Positions 17,834 through 26,248 of a stretch of 44,785 nt of DNA are shown piece after piece; position 1 is the first letter of the stretch, and each line of letters starts with the position of its first letter. Below the pieces are notes generated by a model. It was not told the origin of the DNA, ran no database searches, and saw only the letters and a list, made by a program, of their open reading frames with translations. A program made the position numbers and the translations under genes. The stretch covers positions 1 through 44,785 of the forward strand of contig JAQCBR010000020.1 of assembly GCA_027621295.1 (NCBI GenBank). Reading direction: 5' to 3'. Source of the DNA: Planctomycetota bacterium. Lineage in GTDB: Bacteria; Planctomycetota; UBA1135; UBA2386.

Positions 17834-20276
17834 CAGCGAGAAGAAGTACGACGCCAGCTCCATCAAGGTCCTCGAAGGACTGGAGGCCGTGCGGAAACGC
17901 CCGGCGATGTACATCGGCGACACGGGCGTGAAGGGCCTGCACCACCTCGTGTGGGAGGTCGTCGACAACTCGGTCGACGAGGCGCTTGCCGGACGCTGCT
18001 CGAAGATCGACGTCCGCGTCCACACCGATGGCTCCTGCTCGGTCCGCGACAACGGCCGCGGCATCCCGGTGGACATGCACGAGACGGGCGTGCCCGCGCT
18101 CGAGGTCATCATGACCAAGCTGCACGCGGGCGGGAAGTTCGACAAGGGCAGCTACAAGGTCTCGGGCGGTCTGCACGGCGTCGGGATCTCGGTCGTCAAC
18201 GCGCTGTCCGAGTGGCTCGAGGTCCAGGTCTTCCGCGATGGCAAGGTCTACAAGCAGACCTTCGTCCGTGGGAACAAGAGCACCGACCTCGAGGTGATCG
18301 GAGATACGGAGGAGTCTGGCACCAGCGTGCGCTTCAAGGCCGACCCGCAGGTCATGGAAGCCACCGAGCTCAACTACGACGTGCTCAAGAAGCGCCTCCG
18401 TGAGCTCGCCTACCTGATGGGCACCGTCGGTCTGACGCTGACGATCGTGGACGAGAGGAGCGGGCAGTCGGAGGAGTTCCAGTTCCCGGAGGGTCTCCGT
18501 CAGTTCGTCTCCGACCTCAACGAGAGCAAGAACACCCTCCACAAGGACGTCGTCGCGATCACCGGCACGGCCAGCCACCCGGAGGACCCGGACAAGGTCT
18601 ACGAGCTCGAAGTCGCCCTCCAGTACAACGACGGCTACAACGAGACGGTCCTCACCTTCGTCAACAACATCAACACGATCGAAGGCGGCACGCACCTCGT
18701 CGGCATGCGGACGGCGCTCACGCGCGCGCTGAACAACTACGCGAAGTCCGAGAAGATGCTGAAGGCCAAGGACACGCTCCCTGGCGGCGATGACTTCCGC
18801 GAAGGTCTGACAGCGATCCTCTCGATCAAGGTTCCCGAACCGCAGTTCGAGAGCCAGACCAAGATCAAGCTCGGCAACCGCGAGGTGCAGGGCATCGTCG
18901 AGACGCTCGTCGGCGACGGGCTGCGGACGATCTTCGAAGAGAAGCCGATCATCCCGAAGGTGATCTTCCAGAAGGCGCTGGACGCGAAGCGTGCGCGCGA
19001 AGCGGCCCGCAAGGCACGCGACCTCGTGCGACGGAAGTCGGTCCTGGAGGGCAGCGGACTGCCCGCCAAGCTGGCTGACTGCCATAAGGGAACGCGCCCC
19101 GAGGACGCCGAGCTCTTCCTCGTGGAAGGTGACTCCGCAGGTGGGACCGCCAAGCAGGGACGGACGCCGAACCAGGCGATCCTTCCGCTGCGCGGCAAGA
19201 TCCTCAACGTCGAGAAGGCGCCGGTGGACAGCATCCTCGACCACGAGGAGATCAAGACGATCGTGTCTGCGATCGGCACCGGGTTCGTGACGGAGGAGTT
19301 CGACGAGACCCGCCTCCGCTACAACAAGATCATCATCATGACGGACGCGGACGTGGACGGGAGCCACATCCGCACGCTGCTGCTGACGCTCTTCTACCGG
19401 AAGCTCCCGGAGCTGATCGCGCGCGGTCACGTCTACGTGGCGCAACCGCCGCTCTACCTGATCAAGAAGGGCAATCGGCAGAAGTACATCGTCAGCGACC
19501 ACCAGCTCCAGGCCGCGCTCATCGAGTTCGGACTCGGCACCACGCGACTCGTCGTCAAGAGGGGCGGGGACGAACGCGAGCTGGACCGTCCCCAGCTCGA
19601 GGCGTTCGTTTCGCTGCTGTCACGGATCAAGGCGTTCGCCGACAGGCTCCCGATCGAAGCCGAGATTCCGTTCGCCCGGTATCTCGCCGAAGCCACCGTG
19701 CCCGACATGGTGCTGCCCGCCTACTGGGTGGTCGTCGACGGTGAAGGTCACTTCGTCGATACGCGTGCGATGCTCGAAGCCGAGATCGAGAAGCTCCGGG
19801 GCGAACGCAGCGGACTCAAGGTCTACGAAGGGCCCGAGTCCAGCTGCGGCCGCGAAGCGGCGGACGTCGAGGTCTACACGCTCCACCAGGGGGAGCATCT
19901 CCAGCCTCTGCTGATCGAACTCCTGTCGCAGGGTTTCAGCCCGGACTGCTTCGTCGGTGCGGCCGATCTCTCGTTCGCGGTCGACTCCGGCAAGGACCAG
20001 GAAGTCCACATGCGGATCTTCGATGCGTTCGAGTCGCTGCAGTCCGAGTGCCGCAAGGGTGTCAGCATCCTCCGCTACAAGGGGCTGGGAGAGATGCAGG
20101 CGTCGCAGCTCTACGAGTCGACGATGGACGCCGAGCGGCGCACGCTCTACCGCGTCACCATCAATGACGCAGTGGAGGCGGACCGGATCTTCACGGTCCT
20201 GATGGGGCCGAACGTCGAGCCGCGCCGCGAGTTCATCGAGAAGCACGCGCTCGAAGCCACCAACCTGGACATCTGA
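17826..20276 (+). CDS. gyrB: DNA gyrase subunit B
   Basis: An 816-residue type IIA topoisomerase ATPase subunit. The GHKL ATP site has EVVDNSVDEALAG (about residues 43-55) and the DNGRGIPV motif; the TOPRIM domain has EGDSAGGTAKQGR (about 435-447) and, later, DADVDGSHIRTL. The C-terminal RYKGLGEM motif is present. Between the last TOPRIM part and that motif lies an insert of roughly 170 residues (HQLQAALIEF ... YTLHQGEHLQPLL), of the sort present in Gram-negative GyrB. The start ATG 17826 is chosen because the MYIGDTG region follows as normal; it overlaps dciA by eight bases. gyrA is outside the window. Confidence 0.97.
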   Translation: MSDSEKKYDASSIKVLEGLEAVRKRPAMYIGDTGVKGLHHLVWEVVDNSVDEALAGRCSKIDVRVHTDGSCSVRDNGRGIPVDMHETGVPALEVIMTKLHAGGKFDKGSYKVSGGLHGVGISVVNALSEWLEVQVFRDGKVYKQTFVRGNKSTDLEVIGDTEESGTSVRFKADPQVMEATELNYDVLKKRLRELAYLMGTVGLTLTIVDERSGQSEEFQFPEGLRQFVSDLNESKNTLHKDVVAITGTASHPEDPDKVYELEVALQYNDGYNETVLTFVNNINTIEGGTHLVGMRTALTRALNNYAKSEKMLKAKDTLPGGDDFREGLTAILSIKVPEPQFESQTKIKLGNREVQGIVETLVGDGLRTIFEEKPIIPKVIFQKALDAKRAREAARKARDLVRRKSVLEGSGLPAKLADCHKGTRPEDAELFLVEGDSAGGTAKQGRTPNQAILPLRGKILNVEKAPVDSILDHEEIKTIVSAIGTGFVTEEFDETRLRYNKIIIMTDADVDGSHIRTLLLTLFYRKLPELIARGHVYVAQPPLYLIKKGNRQKYIVSDHQLQAALIEFGLGTTRLVVKRGGDERELDRPQLEAFVSLLSRIKAFADRLPIEAEIPFARYLAEATVPDMVLPAYWVVVDGEGHFVDTRAMLEAEIEKLRGERSGLKVYEGPESSCGREAADVEVYTLHQGEHLQPLLIELLSQGFSPDCFVGAADLSFAVDSGKDQEVHMRIFDAFESLQSECRKGVSILRYKGLGEMQASQLYESTMDAERRTLYRVTINDAVEADRIFTVLMGPNVEPRREFIEKHALEATNLDI

Positions 20277-20293
20277 GCGCATCGAGCCCGCTG

Positions 20294-20470
20294 CCACCCT
20301 CGTCATGGGGGTGGAGGCTGGCGCTGGTCGCTCTTCTGGATCGGACCCCCTGTTCCCGAGCAGCACATCGCTGCTTCGAGCACGGCCACGGCCAGCGCCG
20401 GCGCGCTTGACCTCCTGCTCGACGCGCTGCAGGTTTGTGGAGTGGCACCACCTCGGGGTTGGCATGCCAC
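20294..20470 (+). ncRNA. Candidate structured leader between gyrB and the MCE gene
   Basis: The 245-base gap holds several inverted repeats. CCACCC (20294-20299) pairs with GGGTGG (20309-20314). GCTGGCGCTGG (20317-20327) pairs with CCAGCGCCGGC (20392-20402) with one G-U pair, enclosing AGCAGC-ACATC-GCTGCT (20359-20375). GTGGCA (20442-20447) pairs with TGCCAC (20465-20470). Ordinary terminator or leader folding could explain part of it. No known RNA family is recognised and no translation is evident. Confidence 0.35.
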
Positions 20471-20521
20471 GTCCAACCGTCTTGGAATCTTCGTGCAGGG
20501 ATTCCGAAGGACAGCCGGCCC

Positions 20522-21979
20522 ATGGACCGCATCCGCTACCTGATCGGCCTCGCAACCCTCGCAGCGGCTGGGGTGTTGGGCTTCGTGCTGTTCCAGCTCC
20601 TCGCGGACGAGAACCCCGACGGCTACTTCCCGATCCGCCTCGAGTTCGCCGACGTCCGAGGTCTCGGACCCGGTGCTGAAGTCCGCTACCGAGGTGTCCG
20701 GGTCGGATCGGTGCGGGAGATCGGGCTCAGTCCAGACGGCGAGAAGGGCGTCGTCACCGTCCTGCTGGAGGCCGAACACGCCGAACTCGCGCGGGTCAGC
20801 AGCATGTTCTGGGTCGTCAGCCCACGGTTCGGAGGTCTCACCGGAGGAGCGACCGGTCTCGACACGTTGGTCAGGGACTCGTACGTCGCATTCCTGACGC
20901 CCAGGGGCGAGAGCCCCGCACTCTCCCATGCGAGCCTGGTCGTCGGGAGAGAAGTCCCTCCCCAGGAGGCCGTCGTTCCCGAGGTCAGGCAGCTGGAGCG
21001 CGGCGATCTGCGCATGACGCTGTTGAGCACGGAACGTCACGGCCTCGAGGTCGGCGCCGCGGTCCGCCTCCGCGGCTGTGCGATCGGCGAGGTCAGAACC
21101 GTCGATCTCGCTCCTGACGCGTCGCACGTCCGCATCGAGATCGGTGTCCGCGAGGGGTTCCGACGTGCGATCACCGACCGCAGCGAGTTCTGGATCGCAC
21201 GACCACGCGTGTCGGGTGCGATCCTGGGTGGGATCACCGTCGAGGATCTGGGCGCTCTGCTCGAGCCGTTCGTGGGGCTCAGGACGAGCGAACCCATGGG
21301 CGCACCCGTGGTCGATGGTCACGTGGCCGTCGTCGCGGATGCACGTCCGGACTTCGAGGAGGAGCTCTCCGAGCTCGCCGCTGCTGCCGCGCGACCGGCA
21401 GGGATCGGGACTGCCCCGCTCGCTGGGCCAAGCCTCGTCGAGGTCGTCTACGAAGCGGAAGAGCGGGATTGGCTCAGCGCCAACGACCAGCTGCGCCGTC
21501 GCGGCACCGGGATGCTCTTCGTCGACCGTGGTGGGCGGACCGTCGTCATCACGCCGCGGTCGCTCTGCGATGCGTCGACGATCTTCGAGGACTTCCTCTC
21601 CGAACCCGATGTCATCCGGGAGGCGATCCGGGTCGTCGTCCCCGGCGTGGGCGTGCTCCGCGCGGGCCGGTCGTGGGTCGATCCCGAGGGAGAAGATCTC
21701 GCTGTCCTCGTCCTCGAGAACGCGCCCCCGGACCTCCGCGTGACTACGTCGGAAGAGCTCGGTTTCGAAGAACCGGAGTCGTCCGCCGACACGCTCTACC
21801 AGTCTTCTGGCGAGGACGGGGCCGTGCCCGGTGATCTGACTTCCCTGTCGCTCGACGAGCGACGGGGTGCGGTCGCGGTGCGCGGAGGCGTCGTCGTGGG
21901 GATCGTCGGCGAGCGAGACGGAAACCCGGCGATCGTTCCGCTGTCGCACCTGCCGGAGGCCCTGAGGCCCAAGCAGTGA
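20522..21979 (+). CDS. MCE (MlaD/PqiB-like) protein with C-terminal trypsin-like pseudoprotease domain
   Basis: A 485-residue inner-membrane-anchored lipid-transport protein. One N-terminal transmembrane segment (about residues 5-27) precedes MCE domain 1 (about 36-125: FADVRGLGPGAEVRYRGVRVGSVREI) and MCE domain 2 (about 155-260: VGAAVRLRGCAIGEVRTVDL). A C-terminal region from residue 328 (GTGMLFVDRGGRTVVITPRSL ... EDLAVLVLENAP ... GGVVVGIVG) follows the framework of a trypsin/HtrA fold. The catalytic His is replaced by Arg346, Asp392 remains, and the GNSGG serine motif is absent, so it would be inactive. It overlaps the MlaF-MlaE gene as GTGA. The fold reading is mine. Confidence 0.82.
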   Translation: MDRIRYLIGLATLAAAGVLGFVLFQLLADENPDGYFPIRLEFADVRGLGPGAEVRYRGVRVGSVREIGLSPDGEKGVVTVLLEAEHAELARVSSMFWVVSPRFGGLTGGATGLDTLVRDSYVAFLTPRGESPALSHASLVVGREVPPQEAVVPEVRQLERGDLRMTLLSTERHGLEVGAAVRLRGCAIGEVRTVDLAPDASHVRIEIGVREGFRRAITDRSEFWIARPRVSGAILGGITVEDLGALLEPFVGLRTSEPMGAPVVDGHVAVVADARPDFEEELSELAAAAARPAGIGTAPLAGPSLVEVVYEAEERDWLSANDQLRRRGTGMLFVDRGGRTVVITPRSLCDASTIFEDFLSEPDVIREAIRVVVPGVGVLRAGRSWVDPEGEDLAVLVLENAPPDLRVTTSEELGFEEPESSADTLYQSSGEDGAVPGDLTSLSLDERRGAVAVRGGVVVGIVGERDGNPAIVPLSHLPEALRPKQ

Positions 21980-23481
21980 CCGGAGCAGCGATCGAACTCC
22001 GGGGGTTCGGACTGGCCCATGCGGGGCAGACCAGCCGCGCGCTGTTCGCGGACGTCGACCTCGATGTCGTCCACGGGTCGCTCATCCTGGTGGTCGGCCC
22101 GAGCGGGTCCGGCAAGTCGAGTCTCCTCAAGCTTCTCTGTGGTCTTCGGGAGGAGCATGAGCCCGCCCCCAGGGTGCGAGGCTCGGTGAAGGTCCTCGGC
22201 ACGAACGTCGCGCATGGGTTCCCGAACGCGCTGCGCGGTCGTGTCCAGGCGGTGCTGCAGGAAGAGGGTCTCTTCGATGAGCTGTCTCCACGCGGGAACG
22301 TCGAGTTCGCGCTGCGCGCCGCGGGTCGATCTCCACGACTTGCGCCAGCGCTGCTGGCTCAGGCCGGATTGCCTGACCCGCCCGCCGACGTCGCGGACCT
22401 CTCCGGGGGCATGCGCAAGCGGGTGGCCGTGGCCCGAGCCCTTGCCGGAGACCCTGGACTGCTGATCTTCGACGAACCGACGGCCGGGCTCGATCCCGCG
22501 GCGGCCACGCAGATCGCTGCCCTCCTGCGCGCCTCGCACGACGAGGCGAAGGACCGCGGCCGGACGACGCTCGTCATCACCCACGATCTCGCGGCGTTCG
22601 AAGGCCTGTTCGACCGGGCCCTGGTCCTCGACCGCGCGGGGCAGGGCCTCCTCCTGGTCGAGCCCGACGAGATGGCTCGGACGCTCGCGAGGACGCGGGG
22701 TGAGCCGTCGATCGACGCGCCGCAGCCGGACCCCTGGGCAGGAGCGCGGCGCTTCCTGCTCGCCACGCATGCGTTGGTCCAGGTCATCCTTCGCGCGATC
22801 CTGAATGCACCCCCGCGGTATCCAGGCCTCGCGCTCCGAACGGCCGCCAACTTCGCGATGGAGTCCGCTCTGTTCGTCGCGGTCGGCTGCGCGACGGTCG
22901 GGGGACTCGCGACGTTCTTCGCGCTCCGGAACAACCCGTTGGAAGGAGCGTTCCTGGGCGCGGTGGTGTCCGGATCGGCGAAGGTGCTCACTGCGGTGCT
23001 GATCCCGCTGCTGGCAGGGTTCTTCTTCACCGCCAGGATCGCAGCCGGCGCGACGGCCCGACTCGCGACCATGAAACGCACGCGCCAGGTGGATGCTCTG
23101 GTCCTGCTCGGGGAGAGACCGGCCGACCACCTGCTGACCCCGCTCGTCTGGGGCACGACGCTGGCGCTGCCGCTGGTCACGGCGGCTGGGATCCTCGTCG
23201 CAACGGCGGCCTCCTGGCTCGCGACGCGGGCTGTCACCGGCATGCCGACCATGGCCTGGGCCGAGGCGTTCCGATCCGGGATCGCCCCGGGGGACCTCCG
23301 CTACGGTCTCGTGAAGGCCCTTCTGTCGGGTTTCCTGGTGGCCGTCCTCAGCGACCATCTCGCGATGGCACCGAAGCGATCGGGCCTCGATGTCGGAAAT
23401 GCCGTCAACCGCTCGATCGTCCTCGGAATCAGCGCGACCCTGGTCGTCCATGCCCTGGTGACCCTGGTCCAGTTCGGGTGA
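21976..23481 (+). CDS. Fused MlaF-MlaE phospholipid-transport ATPase/permease
   Basis: A 501-residue protein joining both core parts of a Mla-type ABC transporter. N-terminal ATPase (about 1-245): Walker A GPSGSGKSS at 41-49, signature LSGGMRKRVAVARAL near 142, Walker B LLIFDEPTAGLDP near 160, then VITHD. C-terminal MlaE permease (about 255-501): six or so hydrophobic segments with the family element ARLATMKRTRQVDALVLLGERPADHLLTP, like MlaE's GTMKVTEQIDALE. MlaF and MlaE are separate proteins in E. coli. The GTG start overlaps the MCE gene; it probably forms the complex with that protein and mediates lipid movement between membranes. MlaB and MlaC partners are not seen. Confidence 0.9.
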   Translation: MTGAAIELRGFGLAHAGQTSRALFADVDLDVVHGSLILVVGPSGSGKSSLLKLLCGLREEHEPAPRVRGSVKVLGTNVAHGFPNALRGRVQAVLQEEGLFDELSPRGNVEFALRAAGRSPRLAPALLAQAGLPDPPADVADLSGGMRKRVAVARALAGDPGLLIFDEPTAGLDPAAATQIAALLRASHDEAKDRGRTTLVITHDLAAFEGLFDRALVLDRAGQGLLLVEPDEMARTLARTRGEPSIDAPQPDPWAGARRFLLATHALVQVILRAILNAPPRYPGLALRTAANFAMESALFVAVGCATVGGLATFFALRNNPLEGAFLGAVVSGSAKVLTAVLIPLLAGFFFTARIAAGATARLATMKRTRQVDALVLLGERPADHLLTPLVWGTTLALPLVTAAGILVATAASWLATRAVTGMPTMAWAEAFRSGIAPGDLRYGLVKALLSGFLVAVLSDHLAMAPKRSGLDVGNAVNRSIVLGISATLVVHALVTLVQFG

Positions 23482-23539
23482 GGCATCCCTGCTCCCGGCT
23501 GCTCAAGGCCGCGCGTCGCGAACGCCGATAGCACCGGAC

Positions 23540-24142
23540 GTGAAGGGCCTCGAGAAGCTGACCAGCATCCGTCTAGCCGAAGCGCTGACGCAGCGTGATG
23601 CGATCCCGAACGACGTGATCACGGACGCGCTCTACGCGCAGGACCGGCATGGTGAGCCGTTCGTGGAGGCCCTCGTGGCCACAGGTCACATTACCGAGTG
23701 GGATCTCGCGAAGACGGTCGTCGAGCAGTTCCAGGTGCCGTTCCTGATGGCGAGCTCCTACGACGTCGGCGATGACGTGAAGAACCTCGTCGACAAGGAG
23801 ATCCTGTTCGAGCACTGCATCGTCCCGATCGACCGCTTCGAGAACATCCTGACCCTGGCGATGCCGATCCTGACGCCGACCGAGGTCCTGTCGAAGATCG
23901 CCCGGTCGACCGGCTGCGAGGTCTATCCCTACGTGGGCCTCGTCTCCGAGAACAAGAACGTCCTGGGCAAGCTCTTCCCCGACTACGCGGACTGGCAGAA
24001 GGTCAGCGAGAAGCGCCGCGAGCACGCGCGCGTCCAGCGGGCGGAGTCGGAGCCGAAGGCCGCGAACGACAACTGGGCGTCGATCTTCGACTCGGGTGAC
24101 GCCCAGGTCCGAGACGGGCTGCGCCCGCGCTCGGGTTCCTGA
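23540..24142 (+). CDS. MshEN/GspE N-terminal-domain protein
   Basis: A 200-residue protein made of a type II secretion ATPase N-terminal-like (MshEN) module. Residues about 10-68 show two repeats, RLAEALTQRDAIPNDVITDALYAQ and PFVEALVATGHITEWDLAKTVVEQ, resembling the c-di-GMP-binding motif RLGxxLxxxGxIxxxxLxxALxxQ. The first copy is degenerate (LG to LA, G to D); the second is closer. A region to about 155 (PILTPTEVLSKIARSTGCEVYPYVG) matches the following GspE-N part, then a charged, flexible tail. No ATPase domain is attached. It starts at GTG 23540 after the MlaF-MlaE gene and is convergent with the Tat gene. Possible adaptor or c-di-GMP sensor; unproven. Confidence 0.75.
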   Translation: MKGLEKLTSIRLAEALTQRDAIPNDVITDALYAQDRHGEPFVEALVATGHITEWDLAKTVVEQFQVPFLMASSYDVGDDVKNLVDKEILFEHCIVPIDRFENILTLAMPILTPTEVLSKIARSTGCEVYPYVGLVSENKNVLGKLFPDYADWQKVSEKRREHARVQRAESEPKAANDNWASIFDSGDAQVRDGLRPRSGS

Positions 24143-24150
24143 CCGCCGGA

Positions 24151-24537
24151 TCAGGCTTCCGGACTTCCGGGTCCGGCCGACGCATCGGTCGGCTCTTCCG
24201 CGGCGCCTTGATCGATCGGGCCTGGGTCCACCGGGCTCGACAGGCTCGCATCGGTGAGATCGTCGAGCAGCCGACGTGGGTCCGCGAGCTTGCGCGGTGC
24301 GTCGAGCGCGCGGCGGGGGTCCATGTCGCGGAGACCAGCTTTGGCCTGACGGATCGACTCGTCGTTGGCCAGCTCCCGCTTGAAGTTGTCGAGCCCGCGT
24401 CGGAGATCCGCGACGTAGCGACCGACCTGCCAGCCCACCTCGGGGAGACGCCTGCCGAACAGCAGGATCCCGAGGATCAGCAGGATGATGAACTCCTGGC
24501 CGCTCGGGAGCAGGTAGGCGACGTGGGGGGCGGCCAT
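24151..24537 (-). CDS. TatA/TatB-family twin-arginine translocation protein
   Basis: A 128-residue Tat subunit. One N-terminal membrane helix (GQEFIILLILGILLFGRRLPE, residues about 13-33) ends in the FG hinge, and an amphipathic helix (VGRYVADLRRGLDNFKREL) follows, as in TatA/TatB. The C-terminal half is disordered, Asp- and Pro-rich. The region before the helix has a polar residue typical of this group (GQE). TatA or TatB cannot be separated with confidence; the long tail slightly favours TatB-like. No tatC is in the window. The ATG 24537 lies beside the divergent ettA gene (78 bases). Confidence 0.85.
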   Translation of the reverse strand: MAAPHVAYLLPSGQEFIILLILGILLFGRRLPEVGWQVGRYVADLRRGLDNFKRELANDESIRQAKAGLRDMDPRRALDAPRKLADPRRLLDDLTDASLSSPVDPGPIDQGAAEEPTDASAGPGSPEA

Positions 24538-24615
24538 GGCGGCGATCGGCGGATGATCCGAGCGCCCTGTCCGAGTGTCAACCAGCGCGGGAATCCGCTA
24601 CCGTCTTCGCCCCCG

Positions 24616-26205
24616 ATGAGTGCCCGCAACATCTTCGCCCTGGAAGGGCTGACCAAGAGCTACGGCAAGAAGCCTGTCCTCAACGACGTCAGCCTGGTCT
24701 TCCTCGAGAACGCCAAGATCGGCGTGATCGGTGCCAACGGCGCCGGCAAGTCGACCCTGCTGCGGATCATGGCCGGCGTCGACAAGGAGTACGACGGCGT
24801 CGCGCGAGCCGCAGAGGGCGTGACGATCGGCTACGTCCCGCAGGAGCCGCGCCTGCAGGAGGACATGTCGGTCCGCGACAACGTCGAGCTCGCCGTGGCG
24901 CCGATCCGCGAGCTGCTGAAGCGTCACGAAGACCTCAGCATGAAGCTCGGCGAAGAACTCGATGCCGACGCGATGGAGAAGGTCCTGGCCGACCTCGACA
25001 AACTCCAGCACGAGATCGAGGCGCGGGACGCGTGGGAGCTCGACCGGCACGTCGAGACCGCGATGACCAAGCTGCACCTGCCGGCCGGCGACAAGCTGTT
25101 CGGAGAGTGCTCGGGCGGCGAGAAGCGTCGCGTCGCCCTCTGCAAGGTGCTGCTCGAACACCCGGACATCCTGCTGCTCGACGAACCGACGAACCACCTC
25201 GACGTCGAGTCGGTCCGCTGGCTCGAGGAGACGTTGGCCAACTACAAGGGCACCGTCGTGGTCATCACGCACGACCGGTTCTTCCTCGACAACGTCGTCG
25301 GCTGGATGCTCGAGATCTGGCACGGCCGGGCGATCCCCTACAAGGGCAACTACTCGGACTACCTCGAGGCCCGCGCCCGCCGCATGGCGGCGCAGGAGAA
25401 GGAAGAGGCGTCGCGCGCGAAGTTCCTCGAGCGTGAGCTCGAGTGGATCCGGATGAACCCGAAGGCGCGGAGCACCAAGAACAAGGCGCGCCTCAAGAAC
25501 TACGACCAGATGATCGCGCAGGAGACCGAAGACCGGGACACGGAGATCGAGCTCCACATCCCGTCCGGCCGCCGGCTCGGCGACGTCGTGCTGCGCTTCG
25601 AACGCGTCACGTTCAGCTACGACGGCTCGCACAACGTACTCGACAACGTCTCCTTCGAGCTGCAGCCGGGTGACATCCTCGGCGTCGTGGGGCCCAACGG
25701 CACCGGCAAGACCACGCTGCTCAAGATGGTCACCAACAAGCTCCAGCCCGACAGCGGCAAGGTCACCGTCGGTGCGACGGTCGAACTCTGCTACGTCGAC
25801 CAGGAGCGTGAGTCGCTCGATCCCGAGAAGACGGTCTGGCAGGAGATCTCCGACGGCCAGGACATCCTCAAGCTCGGCAAGATCGAGATGAACAGCCGCA
25901 GCTACGTCGCGAAGTTCAACTTCAGCGGCCCCGACCAACAGCAGAAGGTCGGCAGCCTGTCGGGCGGTCAGCGCAACCGCGTACAGCTCGCCAAGTTGCT
26001 CCGGAAGGGCGGCAACCTGATCCTGCTCGACGAACCGACCAACGACCTCGACCTCGACACGCTGCGCGTCCTCGAGGAGGCGATCCAGGTGTTCCCCGGC
26101 TGCATGGTCATCGTGTCGCACGACCGGTACTTCCTGGACCGCGTGTGCACGAAGATCCTCGACCTCGGCAACTACGAGCCGGGCAAGTTCATCGACAGCG
26201 TGTGA
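24616..26205 (+). CDS. ettA: Energy-dependent translational throttle protein EttA (ABC-F)
   Basis: A 529-residue ABC-F ATPase that binds the ribosomal E site and gates elongation in response to ATP/ADP. It has two nucleotide-binding domains without membrane segments: first Walker A GANGAGKST (near residue 41) with signature CSGGEKRRVALCK and EPTNHLDVES; second Walker A GPNGTGKTT with signature LSGGQRNRVQLAK and EPTNDLDLDT. The EttA-type linker and arm region, LEWIRMNPKARSTKNKARLKNYD followed by PSGRRLGDVVLRFE, links the halves and matches EttA rather than other ABC-F groups. ATG 24616 is at the usual distance from domain 1. A hairpin overlapping its stop separates it from lptD. Confidence 0.93.
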   Translation: MSARNIFALEGLTKSYGKKPVLNDVSLVFLENAKIGVIGANGAGKSTLLRIMAGVDKEYDGVARAAEGVTIGYVPQEPRLQEDMSVRDNVELAVAPIRELLKRHEDLSMKLGEELDADAMEKVLADLDKLQHEIEARDAWELDRHVETAMTKLHLPAGDKLFGECSGGEKRRVALCKVLLEHPDILLLDEPTNHLDVESVRWLEETLANYKGTVVVITHDRFFLDNVVGWMLEIWHGRAIPYKGNYSDYLEARARRMAAQEKEEASRAKFLERELEWIRMNPKARSTKNKARLKNYDQMIAQETEDRDTEIELHIPSGRRLGDVVLRFERVTFSYDGSHNVLDNVSFELQPGDILGVVGPNGTGKTTLLKMVTNKLQPDSGKVTVGATVELCYVDQERESLDPEKTVWQEISDGQDILKLGKIEMNSRSYVAKFNFSGPDQQQKVGSLSGGQRNRVQLAKLLRKGGNLILLDEPTNDLDLDTLRVLEEAIQVFPGCMVIVSHDRYFLDRVCTKILDLGNYEPGKFIDSV

Positions 26206-26221
26206 CGGTTCCCGTCACGCG
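26199..26221. terminator. Hairpin overlapping the ettA stop codon
   Basis: CGTGTGACGG-TTC-CCGTCACGCG forms a 10-bp stem with one G-U pair and a 3-base loop. The ettA TGA (26203-26205) is inside the stem, and the lptD stop is 28 bases away on the other strand. No U tract is present; probably a bidirectional end structure. Confidence 0.55.
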
Positions 26222-26248
26222 CTCGAAGCGCCGCGGGCCAGGTGCCCC

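Noticed and set aside
17610..19502. 630-codon minus-strand frame inside gyrB
   Set aside because: Antisense of gyrB with a codon-shadow composition.
24159..24176. CCGGAC/GTCCGG repeat near the end of the Tat gene
   Set aside because: It lies in coding sequence of a G+C-rich tail; a chance inverted repeat is likely.
24598..26121. 507-codon minus-strand frame inside ettA
   Set aside because: Antisense of ettA; the repeated Leu/Val/Asp composition mirrors the G+C-rich third positions of the sense gene.
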